DNA of 34,380 nucleotides, from contig NZ_BAJQ01000028.1 in assembly GCF_000613785.1 (NCBI RefSeq), forward strand, positions 1-34,380. The letters run 5' to 3'. The translations under genes and the position numbers were made by a program. How positions within the stretch are numbered: position 1 is the first letter of the stretch; every line of letters begins with the position of its first letter. Origin of the DNA: Segatella oulorum JCM 14966. GTDB lineage: Bacteria > Bacteroidota > Bacteroidia > Bacteroidales > Bacteroidaceae. The notes under the pieces were generated by a model that saw nothing but the letters and a program-made list of their open reading frames with translations, did no database searches and had not been told where the DNA came from. Shown here in pieces: positions 17,500 through 26,693 of this stretch.

Positions 17500-19065
17500 T
17501 TACATCGGCATACAACCATGCTTCTTGGCCGGCAAGTTTTGGCGTTTAGTAGCCAATTGTGCCAATCCACGGCAGATGCGGAAACGCGTATTGCGTGGTT
17601 CAATCACATCGTCAATATAGCCAAATTGCGCAGCCTGATAGGGATTGGCAAACATTTCACTGTATTCATCTTCCTTCTCTACGAGGAATGCTTTCACATC
17701 GCCGCCTTCATCCTTCACGGCCTTAGCCTCTTTTCCATAAAGCACGGCAACGGCACCGCTGGCACCCATCACAGCAATCTCTGCTGATGGCCATGCAAAA
17801 TTGAGGTCAGAGCGCAATTGTTTGCAACCCATCACGATGTGCGAGCCACCATAACTCTTGCGCAAATTGATGGTAATCTTGGGCACAGTAGCTTCACCGT
17901 AGGCATAGAGCAACTGGGCACCATGCAAGATAACGGCATTATACTCCTGACCTGTTCCGGGCAAGAAACCGGGCACGTCGACCAAGCTGACGATTGGGAT
18001 GTTGAACGCATCACAGAAACGCACGAATCGCGCACCTTTGCGGCTGGCATTCACATCCAACACACCTGCATAGGCTGCGGGCTGATTGGCTACCACACCC
18101 ACGCTTTGACCATTGAAACGAGCAAAACCCGTGATGATGTTCTTTGCAAACTTTGGCTGCACTTCCAAGAACTCGCCATTGTCGACAACCGAAGCAATCA
18201 CCTTATACATGTCGTAAGCCTGGTTGGGATCTTCAGGAATAATCTCGTTCAACAAGTCATCCTTGCGGTCGATGAGGTCTGTGCATTCTACACGTGTTGC
18301 CGTCTCTGTGTTGTTAGACGGGATATAAGAGAGCAAGCATTTGATGAGCTCCATACATTCCTCTTCGGTCTTCGCAGTGAAGTGGGTCACGCCACTCTTG
18401 CTGGCATGCACACTGGCACCGCCCAAATGCTCGGCATCAATATCCTCACCCGTAACGGTTTTCACAACTTTCGGCCCCGTCAGGAACATGTAAGAAGTGC
18501 CTTCGGTCATAATCGTGAAGTCGGTCAACGCAGGCGAATATACCGCACCACCGGCACATGGCCCCATGATAGCGCTGATTTGTGGGATAACGCCACTGGC
18601 TAAGATGTTGCGTTCGAAGATTTCACCATAGCCGGCAAGCGCTGATATGCCTTCCTGAATACGTGCGCCGCCAGAGTCATTCATACAGATAACAGGAGCT
18701 CCCATCTTCATGGCCATGTCCATCACCTTGCAGATTTTCTGTGCCATTGTCTCGGAAAGCGAACCTCCATTCACTGTGAAGTCCTGCGCATAAACATATA
18801 CCAAACGGCCGCCGATGGTTGCAGAACCAGCTACAACGCCGTCGCCAAGATATTGTTTCTTTTCCATGCCAAAGTTGTGGCAGCGGTGCAGTTTAAACAT
18901 ATCATACTCTTCAAAGCTACCAGCATCGACCAGCATTTCTATGCGCTCGCGAGCCGTATATTTGCCACGAGCATGCTGCTTCTCAATCGCTTTCTCTCCA
19001 CCGCCAAGGCGAGCTTGCTCGCGCTTAGCAATCAGTTGTTTGATTTTTTCTACTTGCTTCGTCAT
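17500..19065 (-). CDS. mmdA: Methylmalonyl/propionyl-CoA carboxyltransferase alpha subunit
   Basis: 521-residue carboxyltransferase of the AccD/PccB/MmdA family, moving CO2 between a short-chain acyl-CoA and biotin. Two crotonase-like halves are visible. The first has the YAQDFTVNGGSLSE segment and MNDSGGARIQEGISALAGYGEIF. The second has PIVSLVDVPGFLPGTGQEY and the acyl-CoA pocket KITINLRKSYGGSHIVMG. In Bacteroidales this enzyme serves the succinate-to-propionate route as methylmalonyl-CoA decarboxylase. Equally it could act as the carboxyltransferase of a propionyl-CoA carboxylase; the window has neither the beta (pump) subunit nor biotin carboxylase to decide. It leads the mmdA-49aa-BCCP unit. 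Confidence 0.95.
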   Translation of the reverse strand: MTKQVEKIKQLIAKREQARLGGGEKAIEKQHARGKYTARERIEMLVDAGSFEEYDMFKLHRCHNFGMEKKQYLGDGVVAGSATIGGRLVYVYAQDFTVNGGSLSETMAQKICKVMDMAMKMGAPVICMNDSGGARIQEGISALAGYGEIFERNILASGVIPQISAIMGPCAGGAVYSPALTDFTIMTEGTSYMFLTGPKVVKTVTGEDIDAEHLGGASVHASKSGVTHFTAKTEEECMELIKCLLSYIPSNNTETATRVECTDLIDRKDDLLNEIIPEDPNQAYDMYKVIASVVDNGEFLEVQPKFAKNIITGFARFNGQSVGVVANQPAAYAGVLDVNASRKGARFVRFCDAFNIPIVSLVDVPGFLPGTGQEYNAVILHGAQLLYAYGEATVPKITINLRKSYGGSHIVMGCKQLRSDLNFAWPSAEIAVMGASGAVAVLYGKEAKAVKDEGGDVKAFLVEKEDEYSEMFANPYQAAQFGYIDDVIEPRNTRFRICRGLAQLATKRQNLPAKKHGCMPM

Positions 19066-19130
19066 AAAACTATTATTAATTTTTTATCCTTCTGTTGTAT
19101 CCTGCACCATTGTAACGTGCAATTTCGCTG

Positions 19131-19138
19131 CAAAGGTA
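19131..19138 (-). promoter_or_regulatory. Promoter -7 box of mmdA (TACCTTTG)
   Basis: The minus strand reads TACCTTTG, a TAnnTTTG match, about 65 bases before the mmdA start. Confidence 0.65.
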
Positions 19139-19266
19139 GTGAAAAAAATAGGAAGGCTGAGCGTTCTCTGTGCAAAAAAGCAAAAATATGGAACAGGTTT
19201 TAGCGCTTCATCTTGAAGATTTCATGCAAAAACAAGGCGTATCCAAAATATTATCAAATAAAATTG

Positions 19267-19274
19267 TAATTTTG
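19267..19274 (+). promoter_or_regulatory. Promoter -7 box of the MltF-like gene (TAATTTTG)
   Basis: TAATTTTG matches TAnnTTTG, 30 bases before the start at 19304. It is divergent from the mmdA promoter. Confidence 0.65.
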
Positions 19275-19303
19275 CAAGCCAACGAAGGTTTAATCATCGC
19301 AAT

Positions 19304-20521
19304 ATGCATCCATCTAAATTAAAGTTCATCGCCGTTCTGATGAGTATAGTGTCCGTCTCATTATTCGCCTGTAAAGAGCGGAAGGAAACGCAATATACCC
19401 CCTGGGGAACAGCATTTGACAACATGGATAGCACCGCTCAACAACAGTTCTCGCTGGCCGATATCCAGGACAATGGCGAACTGATTGTGCTCACGATGTC
19501 GGGACCAACGACCTATTATGATTATCAGGGGCGTGGCATGGGGTTACAATACCTGTTGGCCGAACGCTTTGCACAGCAGTTGGGCGTGCAGCTGCGTGTC
19601 GAAGTTTGTAAGGACACCACTGAGATGGTGAACCGTTTGCAAAAGGGCGATGGCGACCTCATCGCCTTTCCTCTGCCCCACGCTTACCGCAACATCCTTT
19701 ACTGCGGTGTTAAAACGGGCAAAGCACAGTGGGCCGTGCAACAGGGAAACACCTCATTAGCCGATTCGCTCAACAGTTGGTTTAAGCCGGCTCTGCTCAC
19801 TGCCGCAACACGCGAGGAGCAATTTGCGCTGTCTTCGCGCAGCATCACACGCCACGTCTATTCGCCCATGCTCAATCGCTCGGGCGGCGTCATTTCGCAA
19901 TGGGATGCCCATTTCAAGCACTATGCCATGTGGGCGGGCTGGGATTGGCGCCTGCTGGCAGCACAATGCTATCAGGAGTCCACCTTCGACCCTAACGCAC
20001 GTTCTTGGGCCGGTGCTTGCGGGCTCATGCAAATCATTCCTTCCACGGCCGACCATTTGGGCATTCCCCGCAACATGCTCTTCGACCCCGAGCAAAATAT
20101 TGCAGGGGCTGCAAAATACATTCGCGAGCTCACGGCCAAGTTTCGCGACGTTCCCAATCCGCTCGACCGCGCCTGCTTTGTTCTGGCCAGCTACAACGGC
20201 GGCTTCTTCCACATCCGCGATGCCATGGCTTTAGCACGAAAATATGGGAAAGATGCCCATCGCTGGACCGACGTGCAAGAGTTTATCTTGCATCTCACCA
20301 CGCCCGCCTACTATCGCGACCCCGTAGTGAAATATGGCTACATGCGCGGCACCGAAACCACCACCTACGTCAACCGCATCATGGACCGCTGGGCGCAATA
20401 CCGCGGTTTTGCCAAAGGCGGCGGCTTCTCTATGGGCAACGCGGGCTTTGAAGGCTTTGGTAGCGGATTGGACAACATGCGACCCACGCGTGCGAAACAC
20501 AAAAACCGATTTCAGTTATAG
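19304..20521 (+). CDS. mltF: MltF-like membrane-bound lytic murein transglycosylase
   Basis: Periplasmic peptidoglycan lytic enzyme that cleaves the MurNAc-GlcNAc bond non-hydrolytically. 405 residues. A lipoprotein signal (lipobox SLFAC, Cys23) is followed by a solute-binding-protein-like regulatory domain at about residues 50-180. A C-terminal SLT goose-lysozyme domain begins at about 205. The catalytic Glu225 is in QESTFDP, and GACGLMQIIPSTA and ASYNGG complete the SLT signature. The C-terminal tail is Gly-rich and basic. This domain pair is diagnostic of MltF. It is a single-gene unit with its own promoter. Confidence 0.92.
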   Translation: MHPSKLKFIAVLMSIVSVSLFACKERKETQYTPWGTAFDNMDSTAQQQFSLADIQDNGELIVLTMSGPTTYYDYQGRGMGLQYLLAERFAQQLGVQLRVEVCKDTTEMVNRLQKGDGDLIAFPLPHAYRNILYCGVKTGKAQWAVQQGNTSLADSLNSWFKPALLTAATREEQFALSSRSITRHVYSPMLNRSGGVISQWDAHFKHYAMWAGWDWRLLAAQCYQESTFDPNARSWAGACGLMQIIPSTADHLGIPRNMLFDPEQNIAGAAKYIRELTAKFRDVPNPLDRACFVLASYNGGFFHIRDAMALARKYGKDAHRWTDVQEFILHLTTPAYYRDPVVKYGYMRGTETTTYVNRIMDRWAQYRGFAKGGGFSMGNAGFEGFGSGLDNMRPTRAKHKNRFQL

Positions 20522-20830
20522 CCAGCAGGCTCCGCCGATGGACAAAAACAAGAAATAATTGCCGGAAGAGCCTCTGCCGATGGACAAAAGTGTGGTAGGG
20601 TGTCGGGAATCGACGCTTTTGCATGTGCATCGAGGATGATAGAATGGAATAAGGGTGAAGCGGGTGGGGAAAGTGTCCGCAGGTTTGGTTGAACCCCAGA
20701 AAATGTCTAATTTTGCAACAGTAAAACGCTTGCAATGGCCACAGAAGGTTGCGAAGTGTAGCCGTAATAGGCAGGGTTTTGCCATTCGGTTTTAGTTTCG
20801 AGATGCAAAGAGCGTTTTTTAATCAATGAA
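20522..20830. other. Intergenic region with an imperfect direct repeat and the DAHP synthase promoter
   Basis: No gene is seen. The word GCCGATGGACAAAA occurs at 20534-20547 and again at 20576-20589, 42 bp apart, each within a longer imperfect repeat starting GCC and containing GCTCC or GCCTCT. The TAATTTTG box at 20709-20716 gives the following gene a leader of roughly 110 bases. I found no clear terminator or riboswitch fold. Confidence 0.5.
20709..20716 (+). promoter_or_regulatory. Promoter -7 box of the DAHP synthase/chorismate mutase gene (TAATTTTG)
   Basis: TAATTTTG matches TAnnTTTG and lies about 115 bases before the start at 20831, leaving an unusually long leader. Confidence 0.6.
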
Positions 20831-21916
20831 ATGATGACAGAACTACATTTGACTTCCCTTCATTTGCCCAGCGCGCCCCAGCGTCCGGCGTGCGTGATAG
20901 CAGGCCCCTGTTCGGCCGAAACCGAGCAGCAAGTGCTCACCACAGCCCGTGATTTGGCAGCTTGTGGCTGCCGCATTTTTAGGGCAGGCATTTGGAAACC
21001 GCGCACCAAACCTGGGGGCTTTGAAGGCGTGGGTGAGATGGCGCTGCCGTGGTTGCAGCAGGTGAAAACGCAGACGGGCATGCTCACGGCCACCGAAGTG
21101 GCAACGCCCGAGCATGTGGCATTGTGCCTGGAGCATGGCATCGATGTGTTGTGGGTGGGTGCACGCACCGTGGCCAATCCCTTTGCCATGCAGGCCTTGG
21201 CCGACAGTTTGCGTGGCGTGGATGTGCCTGTGTTGGTGAAAAATCCTGTTAATCCCGACTTAGAATTGTGGATTGGTGCCTTGCAACGGCTCAATCGTGC
21301 GGGCATCACGCGCCTGGGTGCCATCCTGCGTGGTTTCTCGAGCTATGGAAAGAAAGCATATCGCAATCTGCCCATGTGGCAAATCGCAATCGAGTTGCGC
21401 CGCCGCATTCCCCAGTTGCCCCTCATTTGCGATCCCAGCCACATTGGTGGGCGCCGTGACTTCATTGCGCCGTTGAGCCAGCAGGCTTTGGATTTGGGCT
21501 TCGACGGCTTGATTGTTGAGAGCCATTGCCATCCGCAGGAGGCATGGAGCGATGCACAACAGCAGGTGACGCCCGCCATGCTGAACCAGATTTTGCAAAC
21601 TTTGGTAGTGCGCAGCACGCGGGCTGTGGATGAGGGTTTGCGACCGCTGCGTGCGCAGATTGACGATATCGATAATCAGCTCATGATGCTCTTGGCACAG
21701 CGCATGCAGGTTTGCCGGCAGATTGGCATGTATAAAAAGGTGCGGAATTTGGCCGTGTTGCAAACCAATCGCTATAACGAAATCTTGGAAAAACGCGGCG
21801 AGCAGGCTCGTTTGTGTGGCATGAGCGCACAATTCGCGGCTGAAGTGTTTGAGCATATTCATGAAGAGAGTGTGCGTCAACAACTGCAAGTCATCAATGG
21901 CGAAGTGAAATCTTAA
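20831..21916 (+). CDS. Bifunctional DAHP synthase / chorismate mutase
   Basis: Fuses the first shikimate-pathway step (PEP plus erythrose-4-phosphate to DAHP) with chorismate mutase (chorismate to prephenate). 361 residues. Residues 1-260 form a class I-beta, KdsA-like DAHP synthase barrel with IAGPCSAE at 23-30, WKPRTKPGGFEGVG, DPSHIGGRRDFI and VESHCHP. Residues 270-355 form an AroQ-type mutase helix bundle (LRPLRAQIDDIDNQLMMLLA, then MQVCRQIGMYKK). Such fusions are established in Bacteroidetes, where the mutase domain also allows feedback control. The usual neighbours (prephenate dehydratase, tyrA) are absent; the EEP gene follows after 11 bases. An ATG three bases later is an equally good start. 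Confidence 0.95.
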   Translation: MMTELHLTSLHLPSAPQRPACVIAGPCSAETEQQVLTTARDLAACGCRIFRAGIWKPRTKPGGFEGVGEMALPWLQQVKTQTGMLTATEVATPEHVALCLEHGIDVLWVGARTVANPFAMQALADSLRGVDVPVLVKNPVNPDLELWIGALQRLNRAGITRLGAILRGFSSYGKKAYRNLPMWQIAIELRRRIPQLPLICDPSHIGGRRDFIAPLSQQALDLGFDGLIVESHCHPQEAWSDAQQQVTPAMLNQILQTLVVRSTRAVDEGLRPLRAQIDDIDNQLMMLLAQRMQVCRQIGMYKKVRNLAVLQTNRYNEILEKRGEQARLCGMSAQFAAEVFEHIHEESVRQQLQVINGEVKS

Positions 21917-21927
21917 GGCCAACAGCA

Positions 21928-22883
21928 ATGGGTATGCTCAACTTTATTTCCATCCTTTTAAGTCTTTTCACGGTGGTGGAATGGAACTGTGAAAACCTTT
22001 TCGACACGCAGCATCAGCCGCCCAAGCGCGATACCGAGTTTTTGCCTGACGGCGCGTACCATTGGACCACGGCACGCTATTGGAAAAAGCTGCGGCATGT
22101 GGGGCAAACCCTAATGGCTTGTGGTGGCGAGGAAAAGGCGTGGCAGTTGCCCGATGTCATTGCGTTGTGCGAAGTTGAAAACGATTCGGTGATGCGTGAT
22201 TTAACGAAGCGTTCGCCCTTCCGTCAGGCGCATTACAACTATCTCATCACACAATCGCCCGATGAGCGAGGCATCAATGTGGCACTGCTCTATTCGCCCT
22301 ATTCGTTTCGCTTGTTGAGGTGGCATGCGGTGCGTGTGAACCCCATCCGGGGCATGCGTCCCACGCGCGATTTGCTTTATGCCGCCGGTGAATTGTTGTC
22401 GGGCGACACGCTGCATCTCTTGGTTGTTCATGCCCCGAGTCGCAGTGGGGGCGAACGTATCACGCGTCCCAATCGCCGGGCAGTGGCACAGCAGATCGTT
22501 GCGGTGGTCGACTCTATTCGTCTTCATTCCGCCACGAATAAAATTCTCGTGTTAGGCGATTTCAACGATTATGCGCAGGATGAAAATCTTCAGTATCTTT
22601 TGCGTCACCAGTTGGTTGATGTCTCTGCCGATGCAAAAGGAACGCATGGTGCGAAAGGCACCTATAAGTATAAAGGTGTTTGGGACAGCTTAGATCATAT
22701 CTTGTGCAGCGAAACCTTGAAACCTTATTTCCGTCAATGTCAAGTGATGGATGCCCCTTTCCTGTTGACTGCCGATGATATTTATGGAGGCGTACGACCT
22801 TTCCGCACCTATTATGGACGGCGTTATTCCGCAGGGTTTAGCGACCATCTGCCTTAGTCGCACGCTTTTGGCTTCCCGATTAA
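21928..22883 (+). CDS. Endonuclease/exonuclease/phosphatase (EEP) family protein; C-terminus probably frameshifted
   Basis: Metal-dependent phosphodiesterase fold of the DNase I/ExoIII type; its substrate is unknown. An N-terminal hydrophobic stretch (MLNFISILLSLFTVV) is a likely signal or anchor. Active-site motifs are WNCENLFD, ALCEVEN, LLVVHAPSR, LVLGDFNDY, DSLDHIL and the final SDH. The annotated frame stops at 22857 right after SDHLP, where relatives continue for one more beta strand. In the -1 frame the sequence goes on LVARFWLPD to a stop at 22881-22883. One lost T at CCTTAG (22852-22857) would therefore explain the abrupt end and give 318 residues instead of 309. Confidence 0.88.
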
Positions 22884-22967
22884 AGCCATCTTATTTGGGG
22901 TAATTCAAGTAACCTTAATTTTTTTTAAATAACAAAATGCACCTTCGCTAATCTCCACCTTATTATG

Positions 22968-22975
22968 TATTTTTG
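22968..22975 (+). promoter_or_regulatory. Promoter -7 box of ffh-folD (TATTTTTG)
   Basis: TATTTTTG matches TAnnTTTG, about 80 bases before the ffh start at 23058. Confidence 0.65.
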
Positions 22976-23057
22976 CAACAACTATAGCCGAATTAGCTTT
23001 TTGATGCGTGATAGAGCGAATTCAGTACAAAGAGAATTATAAAAAAGATTAAAAGAT

Positions 23058-24404
23058 ATGTTTGAGAATTTAAGCGATAGATTAGAGCGCTCATTCAAAA
23101 TATTGAAAGGTGAGGGGCAAATTACCGAGATTAATGTTGCCTCTACGTTGAAGGATGTGCGGAGAGCCCTGCTCGATGCCGACGTAAACTTTAAAGTAGC
23201 TAAGAACTTCACCGACAAAGTGAAAGAAAAGGCGTTGGGTATGAATGTGCTCACGGCCGTGAAGCCTGGACAGCTGATGGTGAAGATAGTCCATGATGAG
23301 CTGGCCGACTTGATGGGAGGTGAGGCTGTTGATATTAACTTAGAAGGCCATCCTGCCATTATTCTCATGAGTGGTTTGCAAGGTTCTGGTAAAACAACCT
23401 TCAGCGGAAAACTGGCAAACTTGCTTAAGTCAAAACGAAATAAAAAACCTTTGTTGGTGGCTTGTGATGTTTATCGTCCGGCGGCCATTGAGCAGTTGAA
23501 GGTTGTTGGTGAGCAGATTCAAGTTCCGGTCTACGCCGAACCCGAAAATAAAGATGTTGTAGCCATCGCCCAGCATGCCATTCAAGAGGCAAAAGCAAAA
23601 GGAAACGATGTGGTGATTGTTGACACGGCGGGTCGTTTGGCTGTTGATGAAGAGATGATGAACGAGATTGCTTCCTTGAAAGAAGCGCTGCATCCTTCGG
23701 AAACGCTATTCGTGGTGGATGCTATGACAGGACAAGATGCTGTCAACACCGCAAAAGAATTTAACGACCGCTTAGATTTCGATGGCGTGATTCTAACGAA
23801 ATTAGATGGCGACACACGTGGTGGTGCGGCTCTTTCTATCCGCACAATCGTTACCAAACCTATCAAGTTTGTCGGAACAGGTGAGAAGATGGAAGCTTTG
23901 GATGTGTTCCATCCCAACCGTATGGCCGACCGCATCTTGGGCATGGGTGACATTGTCTCGCTTGTAGAACGTGCGCAAGAGCAATTCGACGAGGAGGAAG
24001 CTAAACGGCTGCAACGCAAGATACAGAAAAACAAGTTTGATTTTAATGACTTCTTGGGGCAGATCGAGCAAATCAAGAAGATGGGCAATTTGAAAGATTT
24101 GGCCAGCATGATTCCCGGCGTTGGCAAGGCTATCAAGGATGTGGATATTGATGACAACGCTTTTGTGAGCATTGAAGCCATCATCCGAAGCATGACGCCC
24201 AAGGAGCGCACCAATCCCGAAATCCTTAATACCAGTCGTCGCCAGCGCATAGCTAAGGGATCGGGAACCAACATCCAAGAGGTGAATAAGCTTATCAAGC
24301 AATTCGATCAGACACGAAAAATGATGAAGATGGTGACGGGAAACCAAATGGCAGGGATGATGAGCCGCATGAAAGGAATGAAGCTTCCGGGAATGCCTAA
24401 ATGA
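23058..24404 (+). CDS. ffh: Signal recognition particle protein Ffh (SRP54)
   Basis: GTPase of the signal recognition particle. It binds 4.5S RNA and nascent hydrophobic signal sequences and docks with FtsY at the membrane. 448 residues, full length. The N domain is a helical bundle (1-95). The G domain has P-loop GLQGSGKTT (106-114), DTAGRL and TKLDGDTRGG. The C-terminal M domain is Met-rich, ending MMSRMKGMKLPGMPK. folD follows after 53 bases with no terminator between, so the two are probably co-transcribed. Confidence 0.98.
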   Translation: MFENLSDRLERSFKILKGEGQITEINVASTLKDVRRALLDADVNFKVAKNFTDKVKEKALGMNVLTAVKPGQLMVKIVHDELADLMGGEAVDINLEGHPAIILMSGLQGSGKTTFSGKLANLLKSKRNKKPLLVACDVYRPAAIEQLKVVGEQIQVPVYAEPENKDVVAIAQHAIQEAKAKGNDVVIVDTAGRLAVDEEMMNEIASLKEALHPSETLFVVDAMTGQDAVNTAKEFNDRLDFDGVILTKLDGDTRGGAALSIRTIVTKPIKFVGTGEKMEALDVFHPNRMADRILGMGDIVSLVERAQEQFDEEEAKRLQRKIQKNKFDFNDFLGQIEQIKKMGNLKDLASMIPGVGKAIKDVDIDDNAFVSIEAIIRSMTPKERTNPEILNTSRRQRIAKGSGTNIQEVNKLIKQFDQTRKMMKMVTGNQMAGMMSRMKGMKLPGMPK

Positions 24405-24457
24405 TCGTGTCACAAGGTTTCTAAAGCAGAGTAATAATCAAGTAATAGAGAAAGCGG

Positions 24458-25336
24458 ATGCAGATTATTGATGGAAAGGCAACGGCAGCCGAAATCAAAG
24501 CTGAGATAGCAGCTGAAGTCCAAAACATTGTTGCGCAAGGTGGTAAGCGCCCCCATTTGGCTGCCATCCTTGTTGGTCACGATGGCGGCTCCGAAACGTA
24601 TGTGCGCAACAAAGTCCAGGCTTGCGAGCAATGCGGTTTCCTGTCGACCCTCATTCGCTACGAGTCTGATGTGACCGAAGCCGAGTTGCTTCGTTGTATT
24701 GAAAAACTCAATCATGATGCTACTGTCGACGGCTTTATTGTGCAGTTGCCATTGCCGACGCATATTGATGAACAAAAGATTATCATGGCCATTGACTACC
24801 GTAAAGATGTAGATGGTTTCCACCCCATTAATGTTGGTCGGATGGCGATTGGTCTGCCTTGCTTCGTTTCTGCAACGCCATTGGGCATCATGACGTTGCT
24901 GCGTCGTTATCAAATCAAAACAAGCGGAAAGAAATGTGTGGTGCTGGGACGTAGCAACATTGTGGGTAAACCGATGGCACAACTGATGGCTCAGAAGGCT
25001 TATGGCGATGCTACGGTTACCATTTGTCACAGCCACACGCAAGACATTGCAGCCGAGTGTCGTCAGGCCGATGTGATTATTGCTGCCATTGGTCAGCCGG
25101 GTTTTGTAACGGGCGACATGGTGAAGGAGGGTGCTGTGGTGATTGATGTAGGCACCACGCGTGTAGCTGATGCTACGCGTAAAAGTGGTTTCCGTCTCTC
25201 GGGCGATATCTGTTTCGATGCTGTAGCCCCCAAATGTTCTTACATCACGCCCGTTCCGGGTGGGGTTGGCCCCATGACGATATGTTCTCTAATGAAGAAC
25301 ACGTTGGCCGCAAGTAAAAATGAATATTATAAATAA
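24458..25336 (+). CDS. folD: Bifunctional methylenetetrahydrofolate dehydrogenase/cyclohydrolase FolD
   Basis: Interconverts 5,10-methylene- and 10-formyl-tetrahydrofolate in one-carbon metabolism. 292 residues, normal length. The active-site Lys52 lies in YVRNK. Signatures [15 protein letters not shown] and [14 protein letters not shown] are present. The Rossmann half has [17 protein letters not shown], and [10 protein letters not shown] lies near the C-terminus. A strong intrinsic terminator follows at 25382. Confidence 0.98.
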   Translation: MQIIDGKATAAEIKAEIAAEVQNIVAQGGKRPHLAAILVGHDGGSETYVRNKVQACEQCGFLSTLIRYESDVTEAELLRCIEKLNHDATVDGFIVQLPLPTHIDEQKIIMAIDYRKDVDGFHPINVGRMAIGLPCFVSATPLGIMTLLRRYQIKTSGKKCVVLGRSNIVGKPMAQLMAQKAYGDATVTICHSHTQDIAAECRQADVIIAAIGQPGFVTGDMVKEGAVVIDVGTTRVADATRKSGFRLSGDICFDAVAPKCSYITPVPGGVGPMTICSLMKNTLAASKNEYYK

Positions 25337-25381
25337 CGATATTGCATAAACGATTTTTTTTATAACTCTCTAATTTTTGAA

Positions 25382-25422
25382 GGGGACTGGATTGCAGTGA
25401 TGCAAGCCGTCCCCTGTTTTTT
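25382..25422 (+). terminator. Intrinsic terminator of ffh-folD
   Basis: GGGGAC (25382-25387) pairs with GTCCCC (25409-25414). An inner stem TTGCA/TGCAA encloses a GTGA loop. TGTTTTTTG follows directly. Confidence 0.85.
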
Positions 25423-25499
25423 GTGATGGATAATGGAAGCGGTTAACAAATGGTTCTGCATGGTGCGCATAAAGAAGACAAAACTTTGCAAGCCATAGG

Positions 25500-25547
25500 A
25501 AATGCCCACCGAAGAGCCTGATTGAAATTTCTCTTCGGTGGGCATTT
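25500..25547. terminator. Long hairpin between convergent folD and gmd
   Basis: Perfect 17-bp inverted repeat (AAATGCCCACCGAAGAG with CTCTTCGGTGGGCATTT) around a 14-nt loop. It lies about 40 bases downstream of the gmd stop. The terminal T-runs are short (TTT on each strand), so termination may be weak. Its position between tail-to-tail genes suggests a bidirectional terminator or a 3'-end stabiliser for gmd. Confidence 0.7.
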
Positions 25548-25588
25548 GTATTTGTACAGATGCGGTGGGCAGCCCTCAAACGCAGGTG

Positions 25589-26683
25589 CTACTTCACGAT
25601 ACCTTTCTCTAAATATTCGGCCAAATTGGTTCTCACTTTTTCGGCCGCTCCTTCGGAAGCCACTTTGGCCATGTCGCTGTCGACCATGAGGCGTACTAAC
25701 TCTTCAAACGATGTCTTGGCAGGATTCCAACCCAATTTTGCTTTCGCTTTTGTTGGGTCGCCCCAAAGGTTGACCACATCGGTGGGGCGATAGAAGTCGG
25801 GGCTCACTTCAATGAGCACTTTCCCTGTGGCTTTGTCAATGCCCTTCTCGTCGAGTCCTTCGCCTTGAAATTCGAGTTCAATGCCAACGTGTTTAAATGC
25901 TTGATAACAGAAGTCACGCACACTATGCTGCACGCCGGTGGCAATGACAAAATCCTCGGGCGTGGGATGTTGCAGAATGAGCCACATACACTCAACATAA
26001 TCTTTGGCATAGCCCCAATCGCGCAGCGAGCTGAGGTTGCCCAAGAAGAGCTTATCCTGCTTTCCTTGCTTGATGCGTGCTGCAGCCAGTGTAATTTTGC
26101 GTGTGACGAAAGTTTCGCCGCGGCGCTCACTCTCGTGGTTGAACAGGATGCCCGAGCAGCAATACATGTTGTAGGCCTCGCGATATTCTTTCACAATCCA
26201 AAAGCCATATTGCTTGGCCACGGCATAGGGGCTGTAGGGGTGGAAGGGTGTGTTTTCGTTTTGCGGCACTTCCTCTACTTTTCCATACAGCTCCGAGGTG
26301 CTGGCTTGATAGATGCGGCATTGCTCGGTGAGTCCTAATTGGCGCACGGCTTCCAAAATGCGCAATACGCCAACGGCATCGACATCGGCCGTAAATTCGG
26401 GCGAATCGAAACTCACTTGCACATGGCTTTGGGCAGCTAAATTATAAATTTCTGTGGGACGTATGCGCCCGATAACCCCTAAGATGCTCATCGAGTCGCC
26501 CAAATCGGCATAATGCAGATGAAAATGGGGCAACCCCTCGAGGTGGGCTATGCGCTCGCGAAAGTCTACCGACGAGCGTCGGATGGTGCCATGCACCTCA
26601 TAACCTTTTTCTAATAGGAACTCGGCAAGATAGGAGCCATCTTGCCCCGTGATGCCCGTGATGAGCGCTATTTTTTCTTTCAT
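25589..26683 (-). CDS. gmd: GDP-mannose 4,6-dehydratase
   Basis: NADP-dependent SDR enzyme converting GDP-mannose to GDP-4-keto-6-deoxymannose, the precursor of GDP-fucose and GDP-rhamnose-type sugars. From the ATG at 26683 the product is 364 residues. It begins [20 protein letters not shown] (GxxGxxG at 10-16) and contains the catalytic Ser/Thr region QASTSELYG and the Y153-x3-K157 pair in [20 protein letters not shown] and [17 protein letters not shown] are typical of GMD. The open frame extends to 26800, but that overlaps manC and adds no homology. It lies 10 bases after manC. The next enzyme, GDP-fucose synthase, is not in the window. Confidence 0.97.
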   Translation of the reverse strand: MKEKIALITGITGQDGSYLAEFLLEKGYEVHGTIRRSSVDFRERIAHLEGLPHFHLHYADLGDSMSILGVIGRIRPTEIYNLAAQSHVQVSFDSPEFTADVDAVGVLRILEAVRQLGLTEQCRIYQASTSELYGKVEEVPQNENTPFHPYSPYAVAKQYGFWIVKEYREAYNMYCCSGILFNHESERRGETFVTRKITLAAARIKQGKQDKLFLGNLSSLRDWGYAKDYVECMWLILQHPTPEDFVIATGVQHSVRDFCYQAFKHVGIELEFQGEGLDEKGIDKATGKVLIEVSPDFYRPTDVVNLWGDPTKAKAKLGWNPAKTSFEELVRLMVDSDMAKVASEGAAEKVRTNLAEYLEKGIVK

Positions 26684-26693
26684 ATCGTCAAAT

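Noticed and set aside
17818..18603. 261-codon plus-strand frame inside mmdA
   Set aside because: Antisense shadow of a well-conserved gene; His/Thr-rich with no recognisable domain.
23582..24298. 238-codon minus-strand frame inside ffh
   Set aside because: Antisense shadow of ffh, Ser-rich, without family features.
24410..25042. 210-codon minus-strand frame inside folD
   Set aside because: Antisense shadow of folD, whose motifs are all intact on the plus strand.
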